From: CBDFNC01 sp965249895
GTDB lineage: Bacteria; Pseudomonadota; Gammaproteobacteria; Enterobacterales; CBDFNC01
Direction: 5' to 3'
Assembly: GCA_965249895.1 (NCBI GenBank)
Contig: CBDFNC010000005.1
Coordinates: forward strand, 1,860,001-1,924,000
Length of the DNA stretch: 64,000 bases
Shown one piece after another: positions 55,231 to 63,239 of this stretch. The notes below the pieces were generated by a model that was not told the DNA's origin, ran no database searches, and saw only the letters and a program-made list of their open reading frames with translations. A program made the translations under genes and the position numbers. Numbering within the stretch: the first letter of the stretch is position 1; each line of letters begins with the position of its first letter.

Positions 55231-55605
55231 TTGCATTCTTTAGCACAATTAAAATCAGGCCGATTACAACAAGTAACACGATTAAAAATCGTAGATAACC
55301 TGATGGAATTCCCCACTGAAATTTATCAGCTGGCGAACTCGCTAGAGATTTTAGATTTATCAAATAACCAGCTAAATAGCTTACCCGCAGATTTTTCTCG
55401 TTTACAAAAATTAAAAATTTTATTTTTGTCGAACAACCAATTCAGTCAGTTGCCAACTGTACTGGCCGATTGTCCAAATCTGGAGATGATAGGTTTTAAA
55501 TCAAATCATATTAAAGAGGTAGCCGAAGGGGCGCTACCGGCAAAGACCCGCTGGTTAATTCTAACCGATAACCAGATAGCCAAGTTACCCGACTCCAAGG
55601 AATGA
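55231..55605 (+). pseudogene. Leucine-rich repeat protein gene, truncated
   Basis: 124 residues with four to five LRR units (LEILDLSNNQLNSLPADFSR, LKILFLSNNQFSQLPTVL, LEMIGFKSNHIKEVAEGAL, RWLILTDNQIAKLP). The beginning MHSLAQLKSGRLQQVTRLKI resembles LRR proteins that carry a C-terminal protein-kinase domain. Here the frame stops after four repeats, an IS630-type piece follows, and a further LRR piece (LQKLMLAGNQLST) appears at 55727-55765. The kinase part is absent. Confidence 0.75.
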
Positions 55606-55726
55606 TAGGCCAGCAATTTTTGAGTGATAAATCTCATCGCATCCGTTTTGTTTATACACCAAAGCACTGCTCATGGTTGAACCAGGTCGAGATTTGGTTT
55701 GGCATCTTATCGCGAAAGCTGACTTA
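55601..55726 (+). mobile_element. IS630-family transposase fragment
   Basis: In the frame opening ATG at 55601, the peptide RIRFVYTPKHCSWLNQVEIW continuing FGILSRKL is the C-terminal signature of IS630-type DDE transposases (usually YTPKHxSWLNxIExxFxxL, containing the last acidic residue). No N-terminal two-thirds and no terminal repeats are found. The fragment sits inside the broken LRR gene. Confidence 0.75.
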
Positions 55727-55757
55727 TTTGCAAAAGCTTATGCTAGCTGGAAATCAA

Positions 55758-56252
55758 TTAAGTACCTAGGCCGATCAACCCCAGCAAAGGGTATAACAGA
55801 AAGACTAGGTAAGCGCGGCCAATAGTGCCGGTAAAATCGAACCTCACGCCACGATAGCTGCTTACCCTGGCATCGAAACCCAGGTTTCTTGCCACTAGCA
55901 CAGGCAACACAGAAATACCTATAAGAAAAAGGGCTAATTGTGCATAAGGATGAATACCGCCAAGCCCTATCCAGGCGATAAACAGCACCACAGCGATAAT
56001 ACGGCCAATCAAGATTTGTTTGGGTTTAGCGTGATATTCAAACCTGTCCCCGGCAAGCTCAGTATTGCCATAAAAATAACGTTTTTTTCTGACCTTGGCC
56101 CAGGCTGAATATATACCCAAGGTTAATATAGTGAGTAATAAATTGACGATCCATATTCCAAAATATTCTCCGCCACGACCATAAAAAGCCACCTGATGTT
56201 GACGCGCCGCCGGCCCGCCAGTTACTCCCTGTTCCATTTCTTTCTCCTTCAA
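55758..56252 (-). CDS. DUF898 (YjgN-like) membrane protein, apparently truncated
   Basis: 164 residues. HQVAFYGRGGEYFGIWIVNL followed by TLGIYSAWAKVRKKRYFYGN is the DUF898/YjgN signature; three or four membrane helices follow. Full DUF898 proteins are about 350-400 residues and repeat this pattern; this one stops after the first half, exactly at the junction with the LRR/IS630 debris, so the C-terminal half was probably deleted. It may or may not be functional. Start could be MKEKEMEQG or MEQG. Confidence 0.7.
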   Translation of the reverse strand: MKEKEMEQGVTGGPAARQHQVAFYGRGGEYFGIWIVNLLLTILTLGIYSAWAKVRKKRYFYGNTELAGDRFEYHAKPKQILIGRIIAVVLFIAWIGLGGIHPYAQLALFLIGISVLPVLVARNLGFDARVSSYRGVRFDFTGTIGRAYLVFLLYPLLGLIGLGT

Positions 56253-56479
56253 TGGGAATCTATTTGTGATATGTGCTTACTATGGTTTGATTATTATTGA
56301 TTTATTCGTGACGATTTTATCAGAAACCAAAAACCAGCCACAAACCCGGCTCTTTGTGACAGATACCCAACTATTTGCACCATCCGCTAATGGCTTCTAT
56401 GTTGAAGGAAAAGCTGCAGTTAAATAAAACCTATGTCGAAGCCGTTAGTCCTTATTCTGTTGACAGCTAGTTTCCATCC

Positions 56480-56640
56480 TGAAACATAGGAATAGGCAGG
56501 TTGATCTATATTTCTGTAGAGTCGAACTTGTTCGGTGAATCTTGTGAGCACTGGCTTCACCCTTTTTGCCTATAAAGAGGCATTCGCTCCTACTAGGTCG
56601 TGAATATAGCCTTGAGTTTGGTGTTTCAGGACGGCCACCA
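56480..56640. repeat. Dispersed intergenic repeat, copy D
   Basis: In the 389-bp gap between the DUF898 gene and lrgB. TAGAGTCGAACTTGTTCGGT, then CACTGGCTTC, ATTCGCTCCTACTAGG and GTTTCAGGACGG, parallel to copy C. The rest of the gap (56253-56480) shows no gene. Confidence 0.55.
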
Positions 56641-56641
56641 G

Positions 56642-57337
56642 CTATAACCAGGGGCTGATTAACGGTAGCAAGAGAGCACTGGTTATACCGGTTAGTGTCA
56701 TTGCCAGACCAGCAAACGCGCCAGCAGTAACACTTTCTTTTACCCCCTGAGCGGTACCGAAACCATGGGCAATAACCCCCAGTCCGTAACCCCTGACCCT
56801 TTCATCCTTTATTCCCAGCAATTTGTATATCAGCGGCGCCAGGGAACAACCTATGGTTCCGGTGATCAGTACCAAACCTATGGTTAATGAGGGATCTGCA
56901 CCAATACTTTCGCTGATCCCCACGGCGATAGGAGTCGTTACCGATTTAACAAGTAGCGATTTTTGTAATAAAGCATCGGCACCAAACAGCTTGGCCAAAA
57001 AGAGAGCGGACAACGCCGCCACCATAGCACCGGAGAGCGTGGCCAGTAAAATGGATCGCCACAATCGCACTATATGTTTCAGGTTATCATATAGCGGAAT
57101 AGCAAGTGCTACAGTGGCAGGCCCCAGCAACATATTAAGTAGCTGAGTGTTAGCCTGGTATTGTTCGAAGCCAATATCATAGACAGTCAGCATGCCAATT
57201 AGTACAGCCATAGCCAGCAACACCGGATGCAACCACAAGGAGTGCTTGGCTTTTACGTGAACCCAACAACTGGCTTTAAATACCAGGTACGTACCGCCTG
57301 TATAAACGCAGGCTTCCAACAACGAATTAGGCGTCAT
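56642..57337 (-). CDS. lrgB: LrgB/CidB family membrane protein
   Basis: 231 residues, multi-helix inner-membrane protein with LLKSVTTPIAVGISESIGAD, ITGTIGCSLAPLIYKLLGIK and GLGVIAHGFGTAQGVKESVT, landmarks of the LrgB/CidB (YohK) family. These pair with LrgA/CidA and have been linked to murein hydrolase control or to export of small metabolites such as pyruvate or glycolate. It overlaps lrgA by 11 bp. Confidence 0.92.
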   Translation of the reverse strand: MTPNSLLEACVYTGGTYLVFKASCWVHVKAKHSLWLHPVLLAMAVLIGMLTVYDIGFEQYQANTQLLNMLLGPATVALAIPLYDNLKHIVRLWRSILLATLSGAMVAALSALFLAKLFGADALLQKSLLVKSVTTPIAVGISESIGADPSLTIGLVLITGTIGCSLAPLIYKLLGIKDERVRGYGLGVIAHGFGTAQGVKESVTAGAFAGLAMTLTGITSALLLPLISPWL

Positions 57338-57737
57338 CTGAGTTAGGTTCTCGTTTAAACCAAACCAGGGTGCCGGCTAATGCCAGTGCCGAGCTGAGAG
57401 TTAGTATTATCAAGATTTCCAGCCCCTGCTCCTGTAACAGTTGCATATGCTGCATCAAACCCACGCCGGACGGAACATAAAACAACATCAAATAACCCAA
57501 TAAACCATTGCTTGCAGGCCGTATCCACGCTGGAACACCACGATTAACGATAAAAAAGGCCAGTAAAGCAACTAAACCGACCACTGATGCGGGGATTGGC
57601 AATTTCAACCACAAATTCACTAACTCCGCCAGGGCGTAAAAAAACACGATAACGATAAACCCAAGACACAACTTAACTCTTCGCTTCATAATCCAACTCA
57701 ACCTGACCTGCATACCCGCCCCTTCATCAGGCTCCAT
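57327..57737 (-). CDS. lrgA: LrgA/CidA family membrane protein
   Basis: 136 residues with four helices, holin-like: LVNLWLKLPIPASVVGLVAL and GLLGYLMLFYVPSGVGLMQH are typical of LrgA/CidA (YohJ). A likely start is MKRRVKLC at about 57690, since the first 16 residues are polar and poorly conserved. It forms a two-gene operon with lrgB. Confidence 0.9.
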   Translation of the reverse strand: MEPDEGAGMQVRLSWIMKRRVKLCLGFIVIVFFYALAELVNLWLKLPIPASVVGLVALLAFFIVNRGVPAWIRPASNGLLGYLMLFYVPSGVGLMQHMQLLQEQGLEILIILTLSSALALAGTLVWFKREPNSDDA

Positions 57738-57871
57738 GGGGCGCTTTAAGACGAGTTAGTTTAATCCAAAAATAGACCCTATGGATATCAGTGTTTTTAC
57801 CGAGAAATCAATCTCTAACAAACCTGCTGCTATAGTTGAAGTTAGATTTATATGGCGCAAGGTTAACCGGA

Positions 57872-59053
57872 ATGAGGAAGTGCTACCTGCTACTAAGCCT
57901 GCAAGCCTTACTGTGCTTGGGGCTTCTGGTATCTGAACTACTTGCCTTACCCGACATCGTTTTCTGGCTTTTACTGACGCTTTTGTTCGGCTCGCTACTC
58001 GCCATGCTATTTCATATTAGGATCATAGAAAAAGTGCTGAGTGAGCCGCCCCCTCAATTGGATGCCGATACCTTAACCCGCCTGTTAGTCGAGATCAGTA
58101 ATATCGTCGATGAGCAATGCCAGTCCATTCATCAGGAAGTTGATCGTGTGGAAGCCCTGCTAAAAGAAGCGATAGAAATAATGGCGGACTCGTTTGCTCA
58201 AATGAATAGCCTAACCGGTCTCCAGGGGGAAGCCATCGCCGAAATTATCACCAAAACATCGGGACTGGATGAAGAGGATAGCGCAAAATTTAATGTGGCC
58301 GAATTTGCTCAGGATGTCGGCGGGATCCTGGAAGGTTTTATCGAAATTACAATGCAAGTCAGCAAACAAAGCCTGGCATCGGTCCACCATATCGATGATA
58401 TGGTTGAGCACCTGGATAGTACTTTTAGTGTTATTGAACACATTGCCGACCTATCAGGTCAAACCAACCTGCTGGCGCTGAATGCCAGTATTGAGGCGGC
58501 AAGAGCCGGTGAAGCAGGCCGAGGGTTTGCTGTGGTAGCCGACGAGGTAAGAACACTTTCCCAGCATTCAGCTAAGCTTAACCACCAAATCAGAGAGTGT
58601 ATCGACAATACCAAGCAAGCGGTGGAAACAGTGCGTAAAACCGTTGGAGATATGGCTTCTATGGATATGAGCGCCAGCATATCGACCAAAGGCAGAGTTA
58701 ACGAAATGCTTAGTGGCGCCAGTGAAATGAATGCCTTTCTCGCCCAGACCATAGTAAGAGTCGCTGAGCTCAGTGAGCAATTTGATAATGCCGTGGTAGA
58801 TGCGGTGCGCTCTTTGCAGTTTGAAGATATCACCTGTCAAACCCTGACAACCATCAAACAGCACGCCGATACCCTGGTGGAAATTAGTTGCGAGATGAAT
58901 GCAGACTTATCTATGGAAGACCCCCTGCTACAGCGCCAGGCACTGGAGAAATTGAGAGTCAAATTAAATGCACTACATTTGGATAAAAAAGCCAGCCATA
59001 AACAATTGGTAACCCAAGTATCCATGGGAGATGGAGATATAGAGTTATTTTAA
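57872..59053 (+). CDS. MCP-like membrane signalling protein
   Basis: 393 residues from ATG 57872 (MRKCYLLLSLQALLC); a TTG at 57836 could add 12. Two N-terminal membrane helices with almost no periplasmic loop are followed by a cytoplasmic coiled coil with the chemoreceptor hairpin tip (GQTNLLALNASIEAARAGEA and GRGFAVVADEVRTLSQHS). No ligand-binding domain is present. The C-terminus FEDITCQTLTTIKQHAD resembles CheZ/CheX-associated segments. It is followed at 22 bp by a STAS protein and then a phosphatase fusion, suggesting it is the input of that module rather than of flagellar chemotaxis. Confidence 0.88.
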   Translation: MRKCYLLLSLQALLCLGLLVSELLALPDIVFWLLLTLLFGSLLAMLFHIRIIEKVLSEPPPQLDADTLTRLLVEISNIVDEQCQSIHQEVDRVEALLKEAIEIMADSFAQMNSLTGLQGEAIAEIITKTSGLDEEDSAKFNVAEFAQDVGGILEGFIEITMQVSKQSLASVHHIDDMVEHLDSTFSVIEHIADLSGQTNLLALNASIEAARAGEAGRGFAVVADEVRTLSQHSAKLNHQIRECIDNTKQAVETVRKTVGDMASMDMSASISTKGRVNEMLSGASEMNAFLAQTIVRVAELSEQFDNAVVDAVRSLQFEDITCQTLTTIKQHADTLVEISCEMNADLSMEDPLLQRQALEKLRVKLNALHLDKKASHKQLVTQVSMGDGDIELF

Positions 59054-59075
59054 CTAAACCTTTAGGGAAAATAGT

Positions 59076-59387
59076 ATGTCGATTAATAGTCAAATTAGTG
59101 AGAATGGAAAGGAAATCGAAATCACCATTACGGGTCGTTTCGACTACTCATTACATAGGGATTTCAGGGCCTGTTATCAGGAGCTAAGCGATAAGGTTGC
59201 CCTTTATTATGTCAACCTGAGTCGTGCTGACTATATGGATAGTTCCGCATTAGGCATGATGTTATTACTCAAGGAGCATGCGGAAAAAAATGCCAGGGCA
59301 AAGGTCACTATAAGGCAACCGTCCCCGCCAATACGCAAAATACTTGAAATATCTAATTTCGATAAACTGATTTCTATCGAGTCCTGA
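59076..59387 (+). CDS. STAS-domain anti-sigma-factor antagonist
   Basis: 103 residues, one STAS domain. The phosphorylatable serine site is YMDSSALGMMLLL (residues 53-65), as in SpoIIAA/RsbV/HsbA-type proteins. Such proteins switch partners according to serine phosphorylation. Its stop is one base away from the start of the phosphatase fusion, so the pair is tightly coupled. Confidence 0.92.
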   Translation: MSINSQISENGKEIEITITGRFDYSLHRDFRACYQELSDKVALYYVNLSRADYMDSSALGMMLLLKEHAEKNARAKVTIRQPSPPIRKILEISNFDKLISIES

Positions 59388-59388
59388 G

Positions 59389-61098
59389 ATGTACTCTGTA
59401 GACCCAGAGACCTTCTTATCTAAAGCGGTAAAGGGCAAGGCTTTGGTGGTAGATGACACCAAAGTAAATCAGATGCTGTTAAAGAAACTGCTCAGTGATA
59501 CAGGTTATGAAGTGATTATCGCTTCGAATGGTGCTGAAGCCGTTGACCGCTATAGGGAAGAGTCGCCTGACATCATTTTTATGGACGTTATCATGCCCGT
59601 CATGGATGGTTATGAAGCTACCCGGCAGATCAAAGCGATTAACAGTAATAAGTTCGTGCCGATTATCTTTATTACTTCCCTGAGTGAAGAAGAATCTTTG
59701 GTTAAATGTGTTGCGTCGGGCGGTGATGATATTATCTTCAAGCCCTTTAACTCCTCGGTGTTAAAAGCTAAAGCACTGGCCTTCGAGAGAATTCGCTCCC
59801 TTTACAATGAGGTCAGACAACTGCACTCTCAGCTGCAAACAGAAGAGGAGTTGGCTGAGCGTATATTTAGTGACGCTGTGCTGTCGGGAAACCTGACAGA
59901 TCCATCTCTGAAAGTGCAAATGCAACCCGCTTCTACCTTCAGTGGAGACGTGATCTTGTCCGCATTTCGCCCCAATGGTGAACTGCATTTACTTATGGGT
60001 GACTTTACCGGTCATGGTTTAAGCGCCGCCATTGGCGCCTTGCCTCTGTCTGGCATCTTCCGCAGCATGACAAGCAAAGGGTATAACGCAGAAGAAATCC
60101 TTCAACAAATCAATGCCAAGCTATACAAACTTCTGCCTACTGGCATGTTTATGGCGGCTTCTATGTTGTGTGTTTCCGGGATACAAAACACAATTACTGT
60201 CTGGAACGCAGGAATGCCGGATGTGATTATTGCCAACACAGCCCTTCATTCGATCAGAAAGAAAGTTAAATCTAGCATGCTCCCCCTGGGTATCCTCGAG
60301 TCCACGGAACTCGATATGACCACAGTAGAGCTAGAATTAAACGACAGGATCCTAATGTTCAGTGATGGCGTCTTAGAAGCAATTAATGAACAAGGACAAT
60401 TATTCGAGGATAGCAGACTGGAAAGCGCAATCTATCAAGGACTAGATAACGATGATATTTTTATTCAAGTAAGGCAGGCACTGGCTGTATTTTGCGGAAG
60501 CGCACAACAAATGGATGACATCAGCATAGTTGAAATTCCCGACCATATGATGGCTGTCGAGCAGGCAGATAACTTAACTGAACAACACCGGGCTCTGACA
60601 AAACAACCTGCCAGCTGGAGCTGGTCGATTACATTGGAGTCGTCCAGCCTGAGAAGTACAGATCCCATTCCTATGGCCATCAGTATGCTACAGGAAATCG
60701 GCTTTCCCGAAGATGAAATGAAACTCCTGTTTACAGTGCTCACCGAGCTTTATATCAACGCGATTGACCATGGCGTGTTAGGCCTGGATTCACGGCTCAA
60801 GTCCTCCGCAGAAGGATTTACCCAGTACTTTGAAGAGCGAAGTAAAAGGCTCAATAAACTTAACGACGGTTTTGTTTCTTTAAGTCTTAACTACTATCAC
60901 CAGCACCCGCAACATGTTATTTATATCAATATGGAAGACAGTGGTTATGGGTTCGACCACGTGGCTTTCTTAGCCCAGCCACATGAGTGTACAGGCTTCA
61001 GTGGCAGAGGAATTAGCTTAGTTAATTCCTTATGTAGTGAACTCCACTACCTGGATAACGGGGCTAAAGTGCGTGCGATATTTAAATGTGAAAGTTAA
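59389..61098 (+). CDS. Receiver - PP2C phosphatase - HATPase fusion (HsbR-like)
   Basis: 569 residues in three parts. Receiver (15-135) with phospho-Asp 66 in FMDVIMPVMDG and KPF. SpoIIE/RsbU-type PP2C phosphatase (about 175-385) with SGDVIL, MGDFTGHGLSAAIGALPLSG, FSDGVLEA and DDISIVEI metal sites. RsbW-like serine kinase/HATPase domain (about 425-568) with ELYINAIDHGVLGLD, EDSGYGFDH and GFSGRGISLV. It can thus both phosphorylate and dephosphorylate a STAS partner, surely the preceding gene product. The architecture is that of Pseudomonas HsbR. Confidence 0.93.
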   Translation: MYSVDPETFLSKAVKGKALVVDDTKVNQMLLKKLLSDTGYEVIIASNGAEAVDRYREESPDIIFMDVIMPVMDGYEATRQIKAINSNKFVPIIFITSLSEEESLVKCVASGGDDIIFKPFNSSVLKAKALAFERIRSLYNEVRQLHSQLQTEEELAERIFSDAVLSGNLTDPSLKVQMQPASTFSGDVILSAFRPNGELHLLMGDFTGHGLSAAIGALPLSGIFRSMTSKGYNAEEILQQINAKLYKLLPTGMFMAASMLCVSGIQNTITVWNAGMPDVIIANTALHSIRKKVKSSMLPLGILESTELDMTTVELELNDRILMFSDGVLEAINEQGQLFEDSRLESAIYQGLDNDDIFIQVRQALAVFCGSAQQMDDISIVEIPDHMMAVEQADNLTEQHRALTKQPASWSWSITLESSSLRSTDPIPMAISMLQEIGFPEDEMKLLFTVLTELYINAIDHGVLGLDSRLKSSAEGFTQYFEERSKRLNKLNDGFVSLSLNYYHQHPQHVIYINMEDSGYGFDHVAFLAQPHECTGFSGRGISLVNSLCSELHYLDNGAKVRAIFKCES

Positions 61099-61121
61099 CG
61101 TTTAAAATTGGGGAGGGGGAA

Positions 61122-62081
61122 ATGCGGCGACTTCTGGTTTGTTTTATCCTGTTCGCGGTAAACACTTGTTACGCGTTTACCGCCACCGAACAATTTATCC
61201 TGACAGAGAAATACCCGCACACAGCAAACCGAACATTACTCTATATGTGGCAATCGCCAGCAGGCAATCAACACAGACTCAGCTTTACCCTTAAAGCAGA
61301 TCAGCTTATTAACGCCACACGCCAAAATGCCAACCTCTTTCACTTCAGTAAGCATACGCAGCAGGCTGTTAATGAATACAGCCGCCCTGGGCTAGAACAA
61401 TGGCTCAGCGAGAATAAGCTGCCAGCCAATAGCCTGGGTTTTAGCGCCGACGGTGTCAGATTCCACTCCCAGGATCCCAAGCTGCAGCAGGAATTCATAA
61501 CTCTTTCCGCTCGGCTGATGCAACAAGCCATCAGCAGCTATCAATTTACAGCATGCCGAAAGTTAGGCCTGTATTGGCTACAGGACTGTCTGAATGTAGA
61601 TTACGCAAAGGTATTGGCTCAGCAGCAGGCTGGCCTGAATAAAGTGGCCCAAGCCATCTCAGCTCAATTCGATGAGCAACCGGGTTATCATTTACTGAGA
61701 AACAAGCTGGAATATATTACTAGTTTTATTCAATCCATTCCTTATGTGGAGAACAACACCGAGTTTAACTCGCCCTTGTCTGTGTTATTAAATCACCGGG
61801 GTGATTGCGATGAGCTAAGCTTGCTGGCCTACCAGCTGATCAAGAGCCTCGCACCTGAGGCTCAGCCCAGATTATTAGTAGTACAACGAGGGGATGGATA
61901 TCAGCATATGTTGGTACTTGTCAGGCTTATGCCCAGGCAGGAAAACGAAGCTTTTTTCTCCGTCATGAACCGCATCTATATGCCCATAGAGCTAACCCAG
62001 TCAACTCCTATAGGTGTGATCCCGGACAGGATCCAAATGGCCCTTAACCAGGGCCATTCCGCACTTATAACTATCGATTAA
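61122..62081 (+). CDS. Exported transglutaminase-like cysteine protein
   Basis: 319 residues with a signal peptide (LLVCFILFAVNTCYA). The C-terminal region has NHRGDCDELSLLAYQLIKSL (candidate catalytic Cys) and GDGYQHMLVLVRL (candidate His), the spacing of transglutaminase-like or BTLCP domains; a following Asp/Asn is not obvious. The N-terminal 200 residues are unrecognised. It lies 23 bp after the phosphatase fusion on the same strand and may be co-transcribed. It is convergent with dapA, with a 4-bp overlap of the ends. Confidence 0.7.
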   Translation: MRRLLVCFILFAVNTCYAFTATEQFILTEKYPHTANRTLLYMWQSPAGNQHRLSFTLKADQLINATRQNANLFHFSKHTQQAVNEYSRPGLEQWLSENKLPANSLGFSADGVRFHSQDPKLQQEFITLSARLMQQAISSYQFTACRKLGLYWLQDCLNVDYAKVLAQQQAGLNKVAQAISAQFDEQPGYHLLRNKLEYITSFIQSIPYVENNTEFNSPLSVLLNHRGDCDELSLLAYQLIKSLAPEAQPRLLVVQRGDGYQHMLVLVRLMPRQENEAFFSVMNRIYMPIELTQSTPIGVIPDRIQMALNQGHSALITID

Positions 62082-62953
62082 GACAAGAGTCCCAGCTCAG
62101 TCATCACGTGCTTAATCCTGGTTTTGCTGTCTTGCGATAGCGGTAATACGGGTAGCCTGGCTTCCTCCCGCGCTAATCCTAACAAGGAAACCGCATACTT
62201 CACGCCAGCCGGGCTCGGCTCAGTAAACAGCGCGTCATGCAGCGATACCATCTGGTCCTGCAACTCTTTCGCCGTACGGTAATCCCCTTGTAAACAGGCT
62301 TGCTGCATTTTCGCACACAGGGCCGGGGCTACATTTGCGGTAACCGAAATACAGCCGTGGCCACCCGCGACATTATAAGAAACCGCAGTCATATCGTTGC
62401 CGGACAGGTAGCAAAACTCTTTTTCAATTAGTTGCCGCTCCTGCCATGGGCGGGTAAGGTCGCCGGTGGCATCTTTCACCCCGATAACCCTCGGCAAGGC
62501 TGCGATCCTGGCCAGGGTTTCCGGCAAAATATCAACCGTTGCACGAGGGGGTATATTGTAAATAATAATAGGCAGTTGGGATTTCTCGTGCAGAGCTTCG
62601 AAATGAGCGAATAACCCGTCCTGGCTAGGGCGGTTGTAATACCCGGCAACATGTAAGGTGGCTACCGCACCGGCTTTCTCTGCATGCTGACTAAGCTCTA
62701 TGGCTTCAGCCGGGTTATTGGAGCCGGCGCCGGCAATAATAGCAATACGTCCATCGGACTGCTCAACACACACCGCCACCACACGTTTATGCTCAGCATG
62801 GCTCAACGTCGGACTTTCTCCCGTAGTACCCACAGCAACGATGGCATCTGTGCCTTGGTCTACATGCCAGTCCACCAACTTACGTAGCGCCGGCTCATCT
62901 AGCTGATTGTTAATAAATGGGGTAATGAGTGCAACTATCGACCCTTGAAACAT
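62078..62953 (-). CDS. dapA: 4-hydroxy-tetrahydrodipicolinate synthase
   Basis: 291 residues, class I aldolase TIM barrel. VALITPF at the N-terminus, VGTTGESPTLSHAEH (nucleophile loop), Tyr in IIIYNIPPRATV and the Schiff-base Lys in VIGVKDATGDLTR. It condenses pyruvate with aspartate semialdehyde at the start of lysine/diaminopimelate synthesis. A strong Shine-Dalgarno AAGGAG precedes the ATG, and a terminator-like hairpin lies just upstream in the leader. Confidence 0.97.
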   Translation of the reverse strand: MFQGSIVALITPFINNQLDEPALRKLVDWHVDQGTDAIVAVGTTGESPTLSHAEHKRVVAVCVEQSDGRIAIIAGAGSNNPAEAIELSQHAEKAGAVATLHVAGYYNRPSQDGLFAHFEALHEKSQLPIIIYNIPPRATVDILPETLARIAALPRVIGVKDATGDLTRPWQERQLIEKEFCYLSGNDMTAVSYNVAGGHGCISVTANVAPALCAKMQQACLQGDYRTAKELQDQMVSLHDALFTEPSPAGVKYAVSLLGLAREEARLPVLPLSQDSKTRIKHVMTELGLLS

Positions 62954-62973
62954 TATTTTCTCCTTCTTAGACG

Positions 62974-63014
62974 AAAAAAAACCCTGAATGCGCTATCCGC
63001 AATCAGGGTTTTCA
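62974..63014 (-). terminator. Terminator hairpin in the dapA leader
   Basis: On the minus strand AACCCTGA-T-TGCG-loop-CGCA-T-TCAGGGTT is followed by eight T residues, ending about 20 nt before the dapA Shine-Dalgarno. It either ends a transcript from upstream or attenuates dapA. Confidence 0.75.
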
Positions 63015-63239
63015 AATTCTTTTTTGCCTACCTGTTATGCGCTCACAGCTTCCTCTCCCCACAAGGATAGATTCTGTTTTCGTTTTAAGCCATATAGGTG
63101 AGTAAGCATTAGGTTATCTGTTTTTTTAATCCATCTATCCTTTTCTATGCCGGCATAAATGTCAAGATTTGTTTGTATGTGGCTCCCTAAGCTATAATTC
63201 GAGCCCTCTCTCCTTTGGTAACCGGTATTTAATTTTTCA

